Positions 53,933-64,000 of a stretch of DNA of 64,000 nucleotides are shown piece by piece; the stretch's first letter is position 1, and each line of letters begins with the position of its first letter. Location: positions 1 through 64,000 of the forward strand of contig NZ_NPJI01000090.1 in the NCBI RefSeq assembly GCF_002251435.1, written 5' to 3'. Below the pieces are notes generated by a model. The model was not told the DNA's origin. It did not search any database and was given only the letters and a program-made list of their open reading frames with translations. The stretch comes from Prevotella sp. P2-180 (GTDB lineage: Bacteria; Bacteroidota; Bacteroidia; Bacteroidales; Bacteroidaceae). The translations under genes were made by a program, and so were the position numbers.

Positions 53933-56900
53933 TTATTCAGGTACTCTTATTCGTAACTCGTCTCCATTGTAGATATACAAAGCTCCGATAGGAACTTCTC
54001 TATAATCTTTCGGTATGTCAAGGAACACGGGAACATTGAAATAAGCCATATTATTAGTCAATGTTATCTTTGGAGCTATTCCGGCACTTGTACTATCGTT
54101 TATCAACAAAGCCGCGTCTGTCCCTATTCCACCATTAATTAAATCTTCAAATGTTCCTATGCTCAATGTGATATTTGTAGTGCCGTATGAGAGGCTTATT
54201 CCTTTCTTGCTGATATTAAGCATTCCGTTGCCATCGTCCACTTCACCCGAAGAAATGCTATTGGAGCTGATTTTCATACCCCCAATCGTTCCGCTTGTGG
54301 CATTTATCTCTCCGCTTACATTCGCTTCCTTGACTGTGAGTTTTCCGTCTGAACCCATAATGAAGTTGTCGTTAACATTCAGACCGTTGCTCAACACAAG
54401 GCTTTCGGCGGTAATGTTTCCAGAAATAACAGCATTCTTAGCGGTCAGTTTTCCTTCTGAATCAAGACTGAAATTTCCTCCGCTATGTTCTATCTTTTCC
54501 GATAGAGTTATATTTTGGAACGTACCCCCTACGGCATTAACGACACCATTAAATGTAGCATTTCCGTCCGCACCAAGCACAATACTCTGTACACCATCCT
54601 TGCCAATCCATACGCCAGTTTCATCAACGTGTAGTATGTCGTTCACCGTGGTTTCGCCATCTATCACCACTTCCCCCGCCTTTATCTTGGCAATTCCGAC
54701 AGGGTTCCCCTCACTGTCGTATTCCACTGAAGCATGCAGGTATGCCTCTGCAAGAGTTTGGTCGCTCCCATCTACCTTTTGGGCAAACATCCCGACAAAG
54801 TTCTTGGTCGTGATAATTCCTGCCGCATCAACAGTATTACAATCACCGCTGCCAAATACGAGCAACCGGACAAGACTGCCAAGGTTTTCAATAATGCCAG
54901 ATGTTGGTCGACTTATTACCTCCCACGCTTTATCACCATACATCGACACTTCCACACCTCCTTCTATTGTTTCGCCAGTCACGGCCACCTTAAACGTAAT
55001 CTGCTTCAGATATACATCATACTTTGAGGCAGAGTTAGGCCTGTCTCCTGTATATACCACAATCACATCGTCATTGGTGGCAACGTATGCCGCCATAAAG
55101 GCCTCTGAGAGTGTATCGTCTCCTGTTATTTCTGTAAACGAGCCACCCCCATTGCTAATATAAACCTTGCCATCCACGTGACATATATCTCCAATAGTTG
55201 CACCTGTCGTAGATTGCAACCGGAGCGAAATCACATCTTGCATATCAATATAAGGAAGCAATTTCTCTATCAGCATGGAAATGGCTACCCTTGGCTCTTT
55301 AGCCTCTTCCAAAGTTACAAACTCAGTCCAGTCCGTTACAAGTGCCGTCTCTCCTTTTATGCGCCCTACCACACACACCATCATAGACCCTTTTTCAGTG
55401 TCTGCGGCATCAAGTTTACGCCACAGGTCTCCGCGTTTGTATGGAGGCGTTGGCAAATCTACACTGACAAACACCCTCATCTGTATAGCAGACAAAGCAG
55501 TGCGTAATTCTTCTGCCCGTTGGTGATATTGCTTCCACCTCTCTGTGAAAACGCTTCCTTCTATCGATGTATTTTCCCCGTTATAAAGCATGGTTGGTGA
55601 CGATATGGCTTCAAGTGATGACATGAAGACATCCACAACTTCTTCTGTCAAGTCGTTAAGGTAACACCAGAGCCGGGTGTATGCCAGCCTGTAATTGTAC
55701 AACACGCTGCCGTTGCCTTCACTCATTCCGTTTTCCTCTGCCTGATACACGAGTTCTGTCGTTTCTGTCACTACACCTTCGTAATCCCTTATGACGGTCT
55801 TCTTTTCCACTGCCGACAGTATATTGTCATCGGCCATGCGTGCCAACTCTGTTATGGCGGCATCGGCGGCATCCTTGCTGTCCTCAGACATTATCTGTAC
55901 CATATTGCTATAGCTCTCGTAGTATGTGTTCCACGTAGCCCTGTAATCGTCAGCTGACGGTACCTCCGTGTCATTGTTCAAATCCCTCAGCCATAGCGGC
56001 AGAGTTGTCTCATCCCATTCCTCTCCACCGTTCAGCATAACTGCGAGTGTCAACAATGCACTGACATAAGACGTGTAGACGTTCTCGTTCGCCTCTCCTT
56101 CTTCATTTACCCCATAATAATCATCAGCGTCAAGACCATAGTTTAAGCAATATTCCTTTATTCTATTGTATTCGTTGAACGCTTTGTTCCACTCTATAAG
56201 CACTCTCGTCTTTTCCGTACCGGCACATATTATTCCGTCACTTGTCACGTCTGAGAGTTTTTCCAACGCTGCCAAGGTGTCTGCATCGGTCACTTCCTCC
56301 CAATAATACAACTCACCTTCATCTGTTATTTCCGACACCCACCTCCATACCAAGCCTCCTTCCGATGCCTTTCTTCTTGTATCATAATATATATCCTGGA
56401 CGTGCATCTTTTTTGCCGAGGCGGTCACCCAGTCGCTTGCAGGATAGTTCGCCTCTACTGTAGGGTCTGACATTGTGGGCAGCGGGGCATAATCACCAAA
56501 CCACAAGTTGAATTGCCGGTCTGCCTGGTTCTTCACCTCACCAAACGCTTTGTTCAGTGATTTGTATTGGTCATCTGTCTCTTTGAATTTTTCATTAACA
56601 GTCACCATACCGATGTTACCTCCTGCCCTTTGCAAGGCTTTTAGCTGGTCGATGTTCATCGGGGCAGTACCGCGATAATCTTCGCTTTCCGTGCCTCCAC
56701 CACCGCTTACCTGCACACTGTCTATCTTGTCAATCAACGAGGAAATCAATCCCTTAGGCGTGAAGGTGCCATAGGTTATGCTCTGCTGTCCTGTTATGAG
56801 GTCTGTTGTAACACTCGTGACTATGTATCCGTCTTGCTTGTCTGACGAGAGTATTGAGTCATGCTCTCCCAGTTTTGGTGCCGTTCTACCTTCGGTCAGA

Positions 56901-58222
56901 AAATCTTTCCAATAGATCTGCTCTGTGTAACTGGCTATCTTGCCGCTACTGTATATGGCGGCCACAGCTTCACCTCTTTGTCTTAGTTCCTCCTTCGCTT
57001 TTTTTATATACTCTTCATCAAGGGCGACATTCGTCAGCGTTATTTTCTGCCCGGATCCAGGACAAAGGCCTCCCTCGCCTTCTATTCCGTCTGTTGGCAA
57101 CGATGGGAGCAATGTGTCGCCGTCGGCCTGCATGATTATTCTGTATTCGCCAGCCTTAACCGCAAAACCTGTTTCACTGACATCGTCTTTCTCCTTTTCT
57201 ACAGTTGACTTGTCGAAGTATGACAATTCAAACTCTCTTCCTGTAAGAGGGCCGCTCTGGAACAAAATGCCAAGAGGTTTGCCTTTTATTATCGATTTCG
57301 TGTCGAAGGAATACGTGTCCACACCTCCGTTGGCATTCTCAATTCCTAGTCCAACATACCATTTCGCATATTGCTTGTAACCTCCATTGCCGTTGGATAT
57401 TTTGTTGCCATTTTCATCCAACAGATAACATAGTCTGTATCTTGCTGATGTTATCACAAGTTCCATCTTTGGATATATGTCATCAAAAACAAGCAGTTTC
57501 GTCATTGCAGGACCGCTGCCTTTGCTGATTATGCTGCCGTTATCGTCTATTGTCAGTCTTTGGGTTATTGCACTGTAGCCTCCTTTTAGAGTCTTCTTTG
57601 CCATATTACGAGTACCACCGAGTACGACAAACCTGTTGTAATATGACTCTGCGGCGTATGCTTTTGACATTCCTATACATATCTTGCCTTTCACGTAGTA
57701 TGCGTTCACACCGCAGGCATCTGCAATCTTTGTCACTGCTGACTTTATTGTGTCTCCGTCAAAGCTCACTGATATTGCTTCTTCTGAGGTCAGTACGGCT
57801 TCTGAGGCTGATACGTTCCAGCCTCCAGACAAAGTGCCCAAGAATGTCTGTAAATCTGTGATAAGCGTAGAGGCCGGGCCGGTATAAGAGAATGTGTATA
57901 GCGTCAGTTTGTCACCGTCGGTAGTCTCAACAGTCTTAAAGAAAAGGGTCTTGCCAAGAATGGATGACATATCGGAGAACTTCGGACTCCACTGGTATAT
58001 TCCGTCACCACTGCCTGCCGGGGCGTATGTCTCCAGCATCACGTAATCTCCAAGGGTGGTCCCGGCAGGTATTACACCACCTCGCGAAGATTTCCATGAT
58101 AACGTCAGGCTTCCGTCGCCGTTGATGTTGTCAATCATCTGACCGGAGTCTATTACGGTATCGCCTGTTATGAAGTCGGCTTCACCTATGCCTGTTATTT
58201 TGGTCAATTCTTCATATGTCAT
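53933..58222 (-). CDS. Prophage tail-tip / central baseplate protein
   Basis: The protein has about 1429 residues and occupies the place of a tail-tip or J-like host-specificity protein, after the tape measure and distal tail genes. The N-terminus (MTYEELTKITGIGEADFITG) has beta-rich hub-like segments, a long helical middle follows (about 560-900), and the C-terminal 200 residues show repeated G-x-L-x-x-x-N-A-x-I-S-G-x-I turns (LTAKNAVISGNITAESLVLS) as in beta-helical tail-tip ends. The start at 58222 overlaps the upstream stop (ATGA); an earlier in-frame Met lies inside that gene. Confidence 0.8.
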   Translation of the reverse strand: MTYEELTKITGIGEADFITGDTVIDSGQMIDNINGDGSLTLSWKSSRGGVIPAGTTLGDYVMLETYAPAGSGDGIYQWSPKFSDMSSILGKTLFFKTVETTDGDKLTLYTFSYTGPASTLITDLQTFLGTLSGGWNVSASEAVLTSEEAISVSFDGDTIKSAVTKIADACGVNAYYVKGKICIGMSKAYAAESYYNRFVVLGGTRNMAKKTLKGGYSAITQRLTIDDNGSIISKGSGPAMTKLLVFDDIYPKMELVITSARYRLCYLLDENGNKISNGNGGYKQYAKWYVGLGIENANGGVDTYSFDTKSIIKGKPLGILFQSGPLTGREFELSYFDKSTVEKEKDDVSETGFAVKAGEYRIIMQADGDTLLPSLPTDGIEGEGGLCPGSGQKITLTNVALDEEYIKKAKEELRQRGEAVAAIYSSGKIASYTEQIYWKDFLTEGRTAPKLGEHDSILSSDKQDGYIVTSVTTDLITGQQSITYGTFTPKGLISSLIDKIDSVQVSGGGGTESEDYRGTAPMNIDQLKALQRAGGNIGMVTVNEKFKETDDQYKSLNKAFGEVKNQADRQFNLWFGDYAPLPTMSDPTVEANYPASDWVTASAKKMHVQDIYYDTRRKASEGGLVWRWVSEITDEGELYYWEEVTDADTLAALEKLSDVTSDGIICAGTEKTRVLIEWNKAFNEYNRIKEYCLNYGLDADDYYGVNEEGEANENVYTSYVSALLTLAVMLNGGEEWDETTLPLWLRDLNNDTEVPSADDYRATWNTYYESYSNMVQIMSEDSKDAADAAITELARMADDNILSAVEKKTVIRDYEGVVTETTELVYQAEENGMSEGNGSVLYNYRLAYTRLWCYLNDLTEEVVDVFMSSLEAISSPTMLYNGENTSIEGSVFTERWKQYHQRAEELRTALSAIQMRVFVSVDLPTPPYKRGDLWRKLDAADTEKGSMMVCVVGRIKGETALVTDWTEFVTLEEAKEPRVAISMLIEKLLPYIDMQDVISLRLQSTTGATIGDICHVDGKVYISNGGGSFTEITGDDTLSEAFMAAYVATNDDVIVVYTGDRPNSASKYDVYLKQITFKVAVTGETIEGGVEVSMYGDKAWEVISRPTSGIIENLGSLVRLLVFGSGDCNTVDAAGIITTKNFVGMFAQKVDGSDQTLAEAYLHASVEYDSEGNPVGIAKIKAGEVVIDGETTVNDILHVDETGVWIGKDGVQSIVLGADGNATFNGVVNAVGGTFQNITLSEKIEHSGGNFSLDSEGKLTAKNAVISGNITAESLVLSNGLNVNDNFIMGSDGKLTVKEANVSGEINATSGTIGGMKISSNSISSGEVDDGNGMLNISKKGISLSYGTTNITLSIGTFEDLINGGIGTDAALLINDSTSAGIAPKITLTNNMAYFNVPVFLDIPKDYREVPIGALYIYNGDELRIRVPE

Positions 58223-58665
58223 ATTTCTGTATGTATTTCTGGATGTGGCTCTATGAGCGATAAAGTGAATTTTGCCATTCTTTGGTTCCACTGCTGAAAT
58301 GGCTGACAGTCTTGATAAATCATGTGATACACTGTGTCTGGAAAGTAAGAGGTCTTTAGCATGAAATATCCTTGACCCAGTACCTCAGAGCATAATAATG
58401 AAAACTTGTCTATGAATTCACGGTCACTTTTCGCACAAAGGTGTATCTCCAGACTCACGCTCTTGCTGTCTTTCTTGCCAATGGAATCCTCCAGACAAGC
58501 TATTCCGTGCTTCAGGGCGTTACTGTTACTCACCGGCTTTTTTAAGGGAGCAGGGGCTATAAGATTGGACAATGATCCGTCTTCAAGCCCTAAACCGTAT
58601 CTTTCCCATGCGTCAACCCATCCCGAGGTCAATGCCGACTTAAAATATAACTTTCCTTTTGGCAT
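58219..58665 (-). CDS. Prophage distal tail protein (Dit position)
   Basis: The 148-residue protein starts MPKGKLYFKSALTSGWVDAW and has several beta strands. Its place between the tape measure and the tail-tip gene is that of the distal tail (Dit) protein that joins tube and tip, though it is shorter than classic Dit proteins. Assignment rests on gene order. It is 1 bp from the tape measure stop and overlaps the tail-tip start. Confidence 0.65.
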   Translation of the reverse strand: MPKGKLYFKSALTSGWVDAWERYGLGLEDGSLSNLIAPAPLKKPVSNSNALKHGIACLEDSIGKKDSKSVSLEIHLCAKSDREFIDKFSLLCSEVLGQGYFMLKTSYFPDTVYHMIYQDCQPFQQWNQRMAKFTLSLIEPHPEIHTEI

Positions 58666-58666
58666 A

Positions 58667-61600
58667 TCATAATCGTTTTAACGTACTTCGAATATCGTTC
58701 AAATGCTCAGTGAACGTTGTCAATATCTCTTGGTTTGAGTTCCTTATCGCAAGCAGGTACTCGTTCGCGGTGCGCATCCTCGCGTTGATTTCCTTCACTA
58801 CGTTCGAGTCAGGTGAAGTAACGCCTCCTAACGCCTGGATAGATTCCAGTATTCGCACTCTCACGTCGTTTCCTTGCTCCAATGCCATCTGCTGCGCCAT
58901 TGCTATACCAAGGTATGTCTCAAACTGGTCGTATGTCGCTGCCTCTGCCATATTCATCGTCGCTGTCTGGTCTGCATGGTCGCCAAGTCCAAGCATTGTA
59001 AGTATCTCCTTCGATTGCTCCGACATTGCGTCACGGGTCTCTGATATGGCGGCTCCAAGGTTCTTCAGTAGCGTCGCTCGCTCCTCATCGGTAAGACCCT
59101 CGTTCTTCATTATCGACGCATACTTGGCCTTCCATTCCTCAAGCTTCTCGTCAAATTGGCCGTTAAGCACAAAGGTATCGATAAACTGCCGGGCCAGGGT
59201 CTCTGAAATAGACTTGCTGAAATCTTCCGCACTCGCTTCCATATCCATCAATGATGACAGAAACGTGTCGCGCATACCGTCGAATGTCGTATCTTCTTCC
59301 ATCAGCTCTGTCAGTCCTATAGCGTCCATAATCCCGTTGGCTTCCGAGGCAAGACTGTCACGCATCTCTTCCATCGCCTTCCGCAGTTCTTCTAAGCGTC
59401 TTAGTCTTTCTTCCTCGCCTAAGGTCTCGTCTTCCATTATCTTGCGGTAGGCTTCATTCCAATCCTCTGCCCACTTGCTGAACTTCTCGCCGAGCACGTT
59501 CTTCTTTATCAGTTCCTCCGCCATCGTCTTTGCTATCGCCTTGCTCCATTCTTTAGCGTCTTTGTCCAACGATGTAAGAGTGTCCAAAAATTTGCCCTCA
59601 AGATCTCCGAAGGGAGATTCCCAATCATCAGCCTTAGCATACCCCATCGAGTCCATTATCCGCTGAGCCTCTTCCGACAGGTTCGCCCGCATCCCGTTCA
59701 GTTCTTCCCTCAGGGCAATCAGTCCGGCAGATTTCTCAGCGTCTGTCAGGGTCTCATTCTCTATAAGTGCTGCAAAGCGTCCCTTCCATTCCTCAAGCCA
59801 AGTGTCAAAGGCCTCGCCAAGCAGACTCTGTTCCACTAACTGCTCTACCATCACGCGGGTTATCTCCCTCGACCATTCCTCAGCGTCGCTCTCCATATCT
59901 GTCAGTGTGTCGAGGAAACTGCTATGGAGATCATCAAATGCCGACGCGGCTTCACTCACGTCTTCTGCCATCAGGTCTGAGAATCCGGTCATCTCCATTA
60001 TCTCCGATGCTCCCGCCTTCAGACTCTCCCTCATAGCGTCAAGTTCCGCCTTCAATGCGTTCACTACTGTCATATCACCGGCTTCCACTGCTGCCTTATA
60101 CCGGCTTCGCCAGTCATCAAGCCATTTCCCGAAATCCTCACCTAATACAAGCTGCTTCACAAGGTCTTCCGTCATTGTCCTCACTATCTCTTTCGACCAG
60201 TCCTCCGCATCGTCCGTCATGCTTGTCAGTGTTGAGAGAAACGAGTCCTCAAGACTGCTGAAATAGTCATTCGTATCGTCCGTAGGGTCATAACCCACTA
60301 TGTCGAATATCTCGTCGCGTTTCGCAGTCCCCTTTTCCACAAGACTATTCCACCTGTCTCTGAATCCCTGTATGTCTGACTCTGTCAGCTGACTTCCTTC
60401 GTCTTCTCTCGTCTTCATGAGCGCGGCCCAGTCTTCATAGAACTTCTTCAGATCCTCGTCCATTATGTTGCCGATGGCGGCGTTAAGCATAGCCTTTGCC
60501 ATCATCTCCGAAAAGTCATTCGAGAAGTCTTCTGCCGAGTGTTCCATGTCCATCAGCGATGACAGGAAATTGCTGTGTAGGCTCTCAAACGTCGTTTGGG
60601 TCAGGTTCTCATTTATCGAGGCTTCCAGCTCTGCCAACTCTCCGGCAAGGTCAGCGTAATTCTCCCAATACTCTGACTTGTCATACTTGCCCGCTCCTAC
60701 AATCGCATCCCAGACATCATAGAGATTGTCTCTTATGTCAGCTATCTGTTCTGGAGTCAGCTTGTACATGTCCGCAAGGCTTCCAACTTTAAACATCGTC
60801 GCCGTACTGCCGTATTTGTCCCTGTTCTTAGCCAGCAGGGCGTTTATTTTATCATAATTCGCAGCGTCAAATTCACGGCTCCAATAGTAGGCATTACTGT
60901 GATGGGCTGAATGATAACCCATCTGAGCCTCCAGTTTTGCCGCCTCGTTTTGAATCTTTTCAAGTTCCAGCTTCCTCGCCTCGTTATACGACTCAACTGC
61001 ACTGCCACCTGCTTGTTTGTCTATCGACTCTTTTAGCTTGTCTATGCTCTGGGCAAGACGTTCGTTCATCTTGGTCAGCTCTTCTGTCTTCTCTGCCACC
61101 TCCTTTTCGTTCCCGTTCGTCAGCCAGCTGCTTATGCCGTCCGATGACAACAGTCCAAAGCTCAACACCGAACCTAACGCCCCTGTCACCGTATCTATGA
61201 TATTTCCTAATCCCGATATTAGCGATTCTCCTATCTGTTCTATAAACTTTCCGCTCAGGATATTCTTCAATATTCCGTTAACCGCTCCCAACACGGTGTC
61301 TATCAGACTCGATATAAGCGTGCCAATGCCATCCTTCAGTATGTCCAGTATCTGCAACACCGCAGCCACTATCTGACCTATCAGACCTGCCTTGCTCAGA
61401 CCTTCCGACAGGCTGTCCGTTACCACATCACCCACTTCGCCCAGACTCTCCGTAGCTCCCTCAACGCCGTCGCTTATCTCTTTCCCGGATTCTGCAAGCC
61501 CCTTCGCTGCCTTGTCCGCTTCCGACAGGGCTTTCAGTCCGTCAATACCGCCTTTCAACTGCTCAAAGGCTCCCCAAAGCTCGCTCAATTGAGTAAGCCC

Positions 61601-64000
61601 CGAAGTACTGAGAAATGTACCAATCTCGCTCATCGGCTGAATCACGGCCTTGGCGGTCTTCTGCAATTTGGATCCTGATGTCGTGACTGCCGAAGTAGCG
61701 TCACTATAAGCCGAGCCGGCATCTGTAATTATATTGGTTATCTCATTGACTCTCGTCTGCGCTGCCTTTATGGCTTCCTCGTTACCTGTGTTCTTTGCAA
61801 TGTCGAGATCATTGTTTGCTTCTTCAAGCTTCGGAGTGTATTTCAGCAGTATGTCATTATATGCCTCCTCTGCCTCCTTTTGTTTAGCTAGAGACTGCTG
61901 ATACTCTACAATGTCATTCGCGAGACTATGGAAATCCACGTCAGAGGTTCCAATCTGACCTCTTATCTTTTCCATGGCATCAACAATCACCTTCTGTTGG
62001 TCGGCTCCAAGGGTCTTGAACTTGTCTGTGCCTGAGAAGTCTTTCAACTGCTTAAGCAGTGGTTCAAGTTGCGACTTTACCACAAGCCCCAAATTATCAA
62101 ACACCGTGTACCAGTCTATCTTGGCTGCAATGGCATTTGCTTCCACGGCAGACTGAGCCGCTGCCTCTTCTTTCCTCAGCTTCTCTGTTTTCCATGTCTT
62201 CGTCTCCTCACTGTCCGAGGATGATTGCACGTTGGCAATTTTCTTCGAGTATTCGCGGGCAATGGCAAGTTTCTGTTCCTGAAATGTGCCATACATCTGC
62301 AAATATGACAGCATTGCCTCTTCCTCGCTGTCTGCCTGCTCCGATAACAATTTGCGTGTCTCCTGCTGAATAGCTTTCTTACGTTCTTCATATTGCTTTA
62401 TTTCGGCATCGGTGTATTCAGTATTTACCGTAGAGGAATCAAATTCCTTGCCCTCATTTGCCGAGTCTGCCTCAAACAAAGCTCGGGCATTGTCTATCTT
62501 CTTTTGTTTGAGGTCTTCATATTGCCGTTCAAGTTCCTCTGCCTTCCGCTTGCTGTCAAGGCGTATTTGCCGCAGGCTCTTATCCGCGCCTTCTGCCATA
62601 GTGTCTATCTCCGCCTGTTCCGCGTCCAGCAAAGCATCAATGCCGTTTCTTTTCGCCTCCAGTTCCTGCTTACGTATGGTTTCTTGAAGTTTCTTGCGCT
62701 CATTGATGCTTTTCTTCAGCTCAGTCAGTTCCTTGCGTGCTTCTGCTGTATCCTTTCGGCTCTGTTTGCCATCAGGATCACCGCCGAGGTCCTCATATAT
62801 CTTCTTCTTCGTCTTCAAATCCTCCTGAGCGTCCTCCCAGTCCTTCTCAGTGTATTTCGAACGATTCTTCTTTATCTCATCTATTTTCTTGCTGGCACTC
62901 TTGTAGGCATTCTCTGCTTCCTTATATGCCTGACCGAGTGTCTTAACCTTTGTCGTAGTCTTCTCGGCATGCTTTTCCTCCGTCTGAAACAGTTCGTCTG
63001 CCTCCTTGACTGCTTCATTCAGCTCCTTCTCGTTGTTCCTGAGCGAAGTGAAATACGCTGCCGTCTTGCCATAAGTGGCATCACCCCTCAATAATCCACG
63101 GATGCTCATTTCCGTTTCTTTGCTGATAGTGCCTGTCTCACGCAGTTCCTTCTGTATCTTCTTCAATGCCTTCGACGTTTCCTTCTCTCCAATCTTATCC
63201 TTAAGCACACCACGCAGTTTACCCATCGAAGAGGAATAGTTCTCGCCATAGTTCTTGTTCGCCTCGCTTAGTGCCGCCTCCCTGCCTCGTGCCAATGCAG
63301 CTTCACGTGCCGCCTTTGCCACTGCCTTGTATGCTCCTTCAACATCAGCAAGTGTTGCTATCTCCTTGCCAAGTCCGCTCAGATAACCTCCATACTGATC
63401 GAGAATCTTCTGTTTCACATCACGATACTCATTCGTACCTTTCTCTGCCTTCTTCAGTTTCTCAAACAAGGTGTCTATCTGCTTCTGCTCAGCTGCCATC
63501 TCCGCTTGTGTATCACTGAAGGTAGCGTTCATCTGTTTCTGAGCTTCAGTAGCTTCACCGGCTCTGTTCCTGAATATCACAAGCGCAGACGCAATGCTCA
63601 ACACCGCAGTCGCTGCTGCCACGTATGGATTCGCAAGCATGGTCTTGTTCAATAGCTGCTGAGCCGCCGCCAACGAGCGCAGCAGCCTTATCTTCAATGT
63701 ATATTTTCCGTTCAGCAGGTCTGTCACCACGGAAACGCCCACCACAGCCGTCTTATAGCCTCCGTATGTAGCCACCAACGTCATCAACACCTTGCCTACT
63801 GTCTCATAGTTCTTCGCCAAACTCGTGCCAATCTCAATCGCACCCTTCATCACGCTCTCAGTGTTGGCTCCTATCTCGCTTAGCGCATCATTCACCGCTC
63901 CTTCCAGGTTACTGTAAGCTCCGGCAAGCGTCTTCGACTGCTCTTCAAGCATTCCGTAATACTTGCCGCCCTCGCTCGTCGCGTCAATGAATGCCTTTCT
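58667..64000 (-). CDS. Prophage tape measure protein with five internal repeats (partial)
   Basis: The frame is open to the window edge, so the N-terminus is outside; the visible part is about 1777 residues. It has long coiled-coil regions (about 100-650), hydrophobic helices (near 900-990, LIGQIVAAVLQILDIL and SLIDTVLGAVNGIL) typical of tape measures, and then five tandem repeats of about 105-108 residues. Each starts F-x-S/D-x-L-x-x-M-x-x-D/S-A-E-D/E-W/F-S. Tape measure length sets tail length. The upstream reading KAFIDATSEGGKYYG continues in frame. Confidence 0.9.
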   Translation of the reverse strand, partial: RKAFIDATSEGGKYYGMLEEQSKTLAGAYSNLEGAVNDALSEIGANTESVMKGAIEIGTSLAKNYETVGKVLMTLVATYGGYKTAVVGVSVVTDLLNGKYTLKIRLLRSLAAAQQLLNKTMLANPYVAAATAVLSIASALVIFRNRAGEATEAQKQMNATFSDTQAEMAAEQKQIDTLFEKLKKAEKGTNEYRDVKQKILDQYGGYLSGLGKEIATLADVEGAYKAVAKAAREAALARGREAALSEANKNYGENYSSSMGKLRGVLKDKIGEKETSKALKKIQKELRETGTISKETEMSIRGLLRGDATYGKTAAYFTSLRNNEKELNEAVKEADELFQTEEKHAEKTTTKVKTLGQAYKEAENAYKSASKKIDEIKKNRSKYTEKDWEDAQEDLKTKKKIYEDLGGDPDGKQSRKDTAEARKELTELKKSINERKKLQETIRKQELEAKRNGIDALLDAEQAEIDTMAEGADKSLRQIRLDSKRKAEELERQYEDLKQKKIDNARALFEADSANEGKEFDSSTVNTEYTDAEIKQYEERKKAIQQETRKLLSEQADSEEEAMLSYLQMYGTFQEQKLAIAREYSKKIANVQSSSDSEETKTWKTEKLRKEEAAAQSAVEANAIAAKIDWYTVFDNLGLVVKSQLEPLLKQLKDFSGTDKFKTLGADQQKVIVDAMEKIRGQIGTSDVDFHSLANDIVEYQQSLAKQKEAEEAYNDILLKYTPKLEEANNDLDIAKNTGNEEAIKAAQTRVNEITNIITDAGSAYSDATSAVTTSGSKLQKTAKAVIQPMSEIGTFLSTSGLTQLSELWGAFEQLKGGIDGLKALSEADKAAKGLAESGKEISDGVEGATESLGEVGDVVTDSLSEGLSKAGLIGQIVAAVLQILDILKDGIGTLISSLIDTVLGAVNGILKNILSGKFIEQIGESLISGLGNIIDTVTGALGSVLSFGLLSSDGISSWLTNGNEKEVAEKTEELTKMNERLAQSIDKLKESIDKQAGGSAVESYNEARKLELEKIQNEAAKLEAQMGYHSAHHSNAYYWSREFDAANYDKINALLAKNRDKYGSTATMFKVGSLADMYKLTPEQIADIRDNLYDVWDAIVGAGKYDKSEYWENYADLAGELAELEASINENLTQTTFESLHSNFLSSLMDMEHSAEDFSNDFSEMMAKAMLNAAIGNIMDEDLKKFYEDWAALMKTREDEGSQLTESDIQGFRDRWNSLVEKGTAKRDEIFDIVGYDPTDDTNDYFSSLEDSFLSTLTSMTDDAEDWSKEIVRTMTEDLVKQLVLGEDFGKWLDDWRSRYKAAVEAGDMTVVNALKAELDAMRESLKAGASEIMEMTGFSDLMAEDVSEAASAFDDLHSSFLDTLTDMESDAEEWSREITRVMVEQLVEQSLLGEAFDTWLEEWKGRFAALIENETLTDAEKSAGLIALREELNGMRANLSEEAQRIMDSMGYAKADDWESPFGDLEGKFLDTLTSLDKDAKEWSKAIAKTMAEELIKKNVLGEKFSKWAEDWNEAYRKIMEDETLGEEERLRRLEELRKAMEEMRDSLASEANGIMDAIGLTELMEEDTTFDGMRDTFLSSLMDMEASAEDFSKSISETLARQFIDTFVLNGQFDEKLEEWKAKYASIMKNEGLTDEERATLLKNLGAAISETRDAMSEQSKEILTMLGLGDHADQTATMNMAEAATYDQFETYLGIAMAQQMALEQGNDVRVRILESIQALGGVTSPDSNVVKEINARMRTANEYLLAIRNSNQEILTTFTEHLNDIRSTLKRL
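58975..60600 (-). repeat. Five in-frame repeats of about 324 bp in the tape measure gene
   Basis: Repeat starts are near 60600, 60270, 59945, 59620 and 59292 on the minus strand, recognisable by S/LSS/DTLxxMxxxAEDW/F coding sequence; copies 2-4 are most alike. Spacing is about 324 bp. Confidence 0.8.

Noticed and set aside
54159..55163. Plus-strand ORF of 334 codons
   Set aside because: Antisense to the tail-tip gene; its Pro/Ser/Leu-rich composition is typical of a shadow frame.

Overview
The window looks like chromosome from a gut or oral Bacteroidales bacterium, most likely a Prevotella/Segatella-type genome. The evidence is the recurring -7 box TAnnTTTG (often with TTG-containing sequence about 20 bp further upstream), lipoprotein signal peptides ending in S/A-C, and typical Bacteroidetes families: ORF6N-PLD, PF09820-type ATPase/PD-(D/E)XK proteins, OmpR-winged-helix membrane regulators, VirE-type helicases, DUF6377-like remnants, and tail genes resembling those of Bacteroides phages. 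This is inferred from sequence reading only; no database search was run.

Layout. (1) 1-10183: a defence island between two copies of a group II intron on the minus strand. In order it holds an ORF6N-PLD protein, a BcgI-like fused nuclease-methyltransferase, a frameshifted specificity subunit, a DGQHR/DndB-like protein fused to a coiled coil and a TIR-like domain, a large protein with a C-terminal HEPN-type R-x4-H motif, and a SIR2-like protein cut off at the intron edge. (2) 10184-14670: small dispersed repeats (MITE-like GGGACAG elements, ATTAAAGA tracts, a 72-bp hairpin repeat) around a DUF4143 ATPase pseudogene, a NUDIX hydrolase and a GH3 beta-glucosidase. (3) 14670-20220: a minus-strand operon of porin, imelysin lipoprotein, di-haem oxidoreductase and CcsA/ResB-type cytochrome c assembly protein, probably for iron or other metal acquisition with its own haem-attachment factor. 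(4) 20316-37521: metabolic genes (SLC13 permease, flavin reductase, monooxygenase, cupin, DXS-like enzyme, flavodoxin with AraC regulator, six-hairpin glycosidase, C-N hydrolase) interspersed with gene remnants and two near-identical ATPase/PD-(D/E)XK genes. (5) 37547-42820: a ToxR-like membrane regulator next to an outer-membrane barrel protein, and two hip loci, one decayed and one intact. (6) 42880-46632: a VirE-type SF3-helicase gene flanked on both sides by 11-bp iterons, then palindromes and two uncharacterised genes. (7) 46746-47747: decayed genes (a third ATPase copy, a DUF6377-like fragment) and a terminator. (8) 48102-64000: the tail module of a prophage on the minus strand: tape measure, distal tail, tail-tip, two small proteins and a very large tail fibre with LamG-like, CotH-kinase-like and LRR-like segments. 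The prophage continues past the window.

Two themes stand out. One is a compact, possibly composite anti-phage locus whose last gene was destroyed by recombination between intron copies. The other is extensive decay by internal deletion, with at least eight gene fragments (DUF4143 ATPase, hydrolase, IS4-type transposase, hipA, STN/plug receptor, third ATPase copy, DUF6377, HU). No tRNA, rRNA or CRISPR array was seen.
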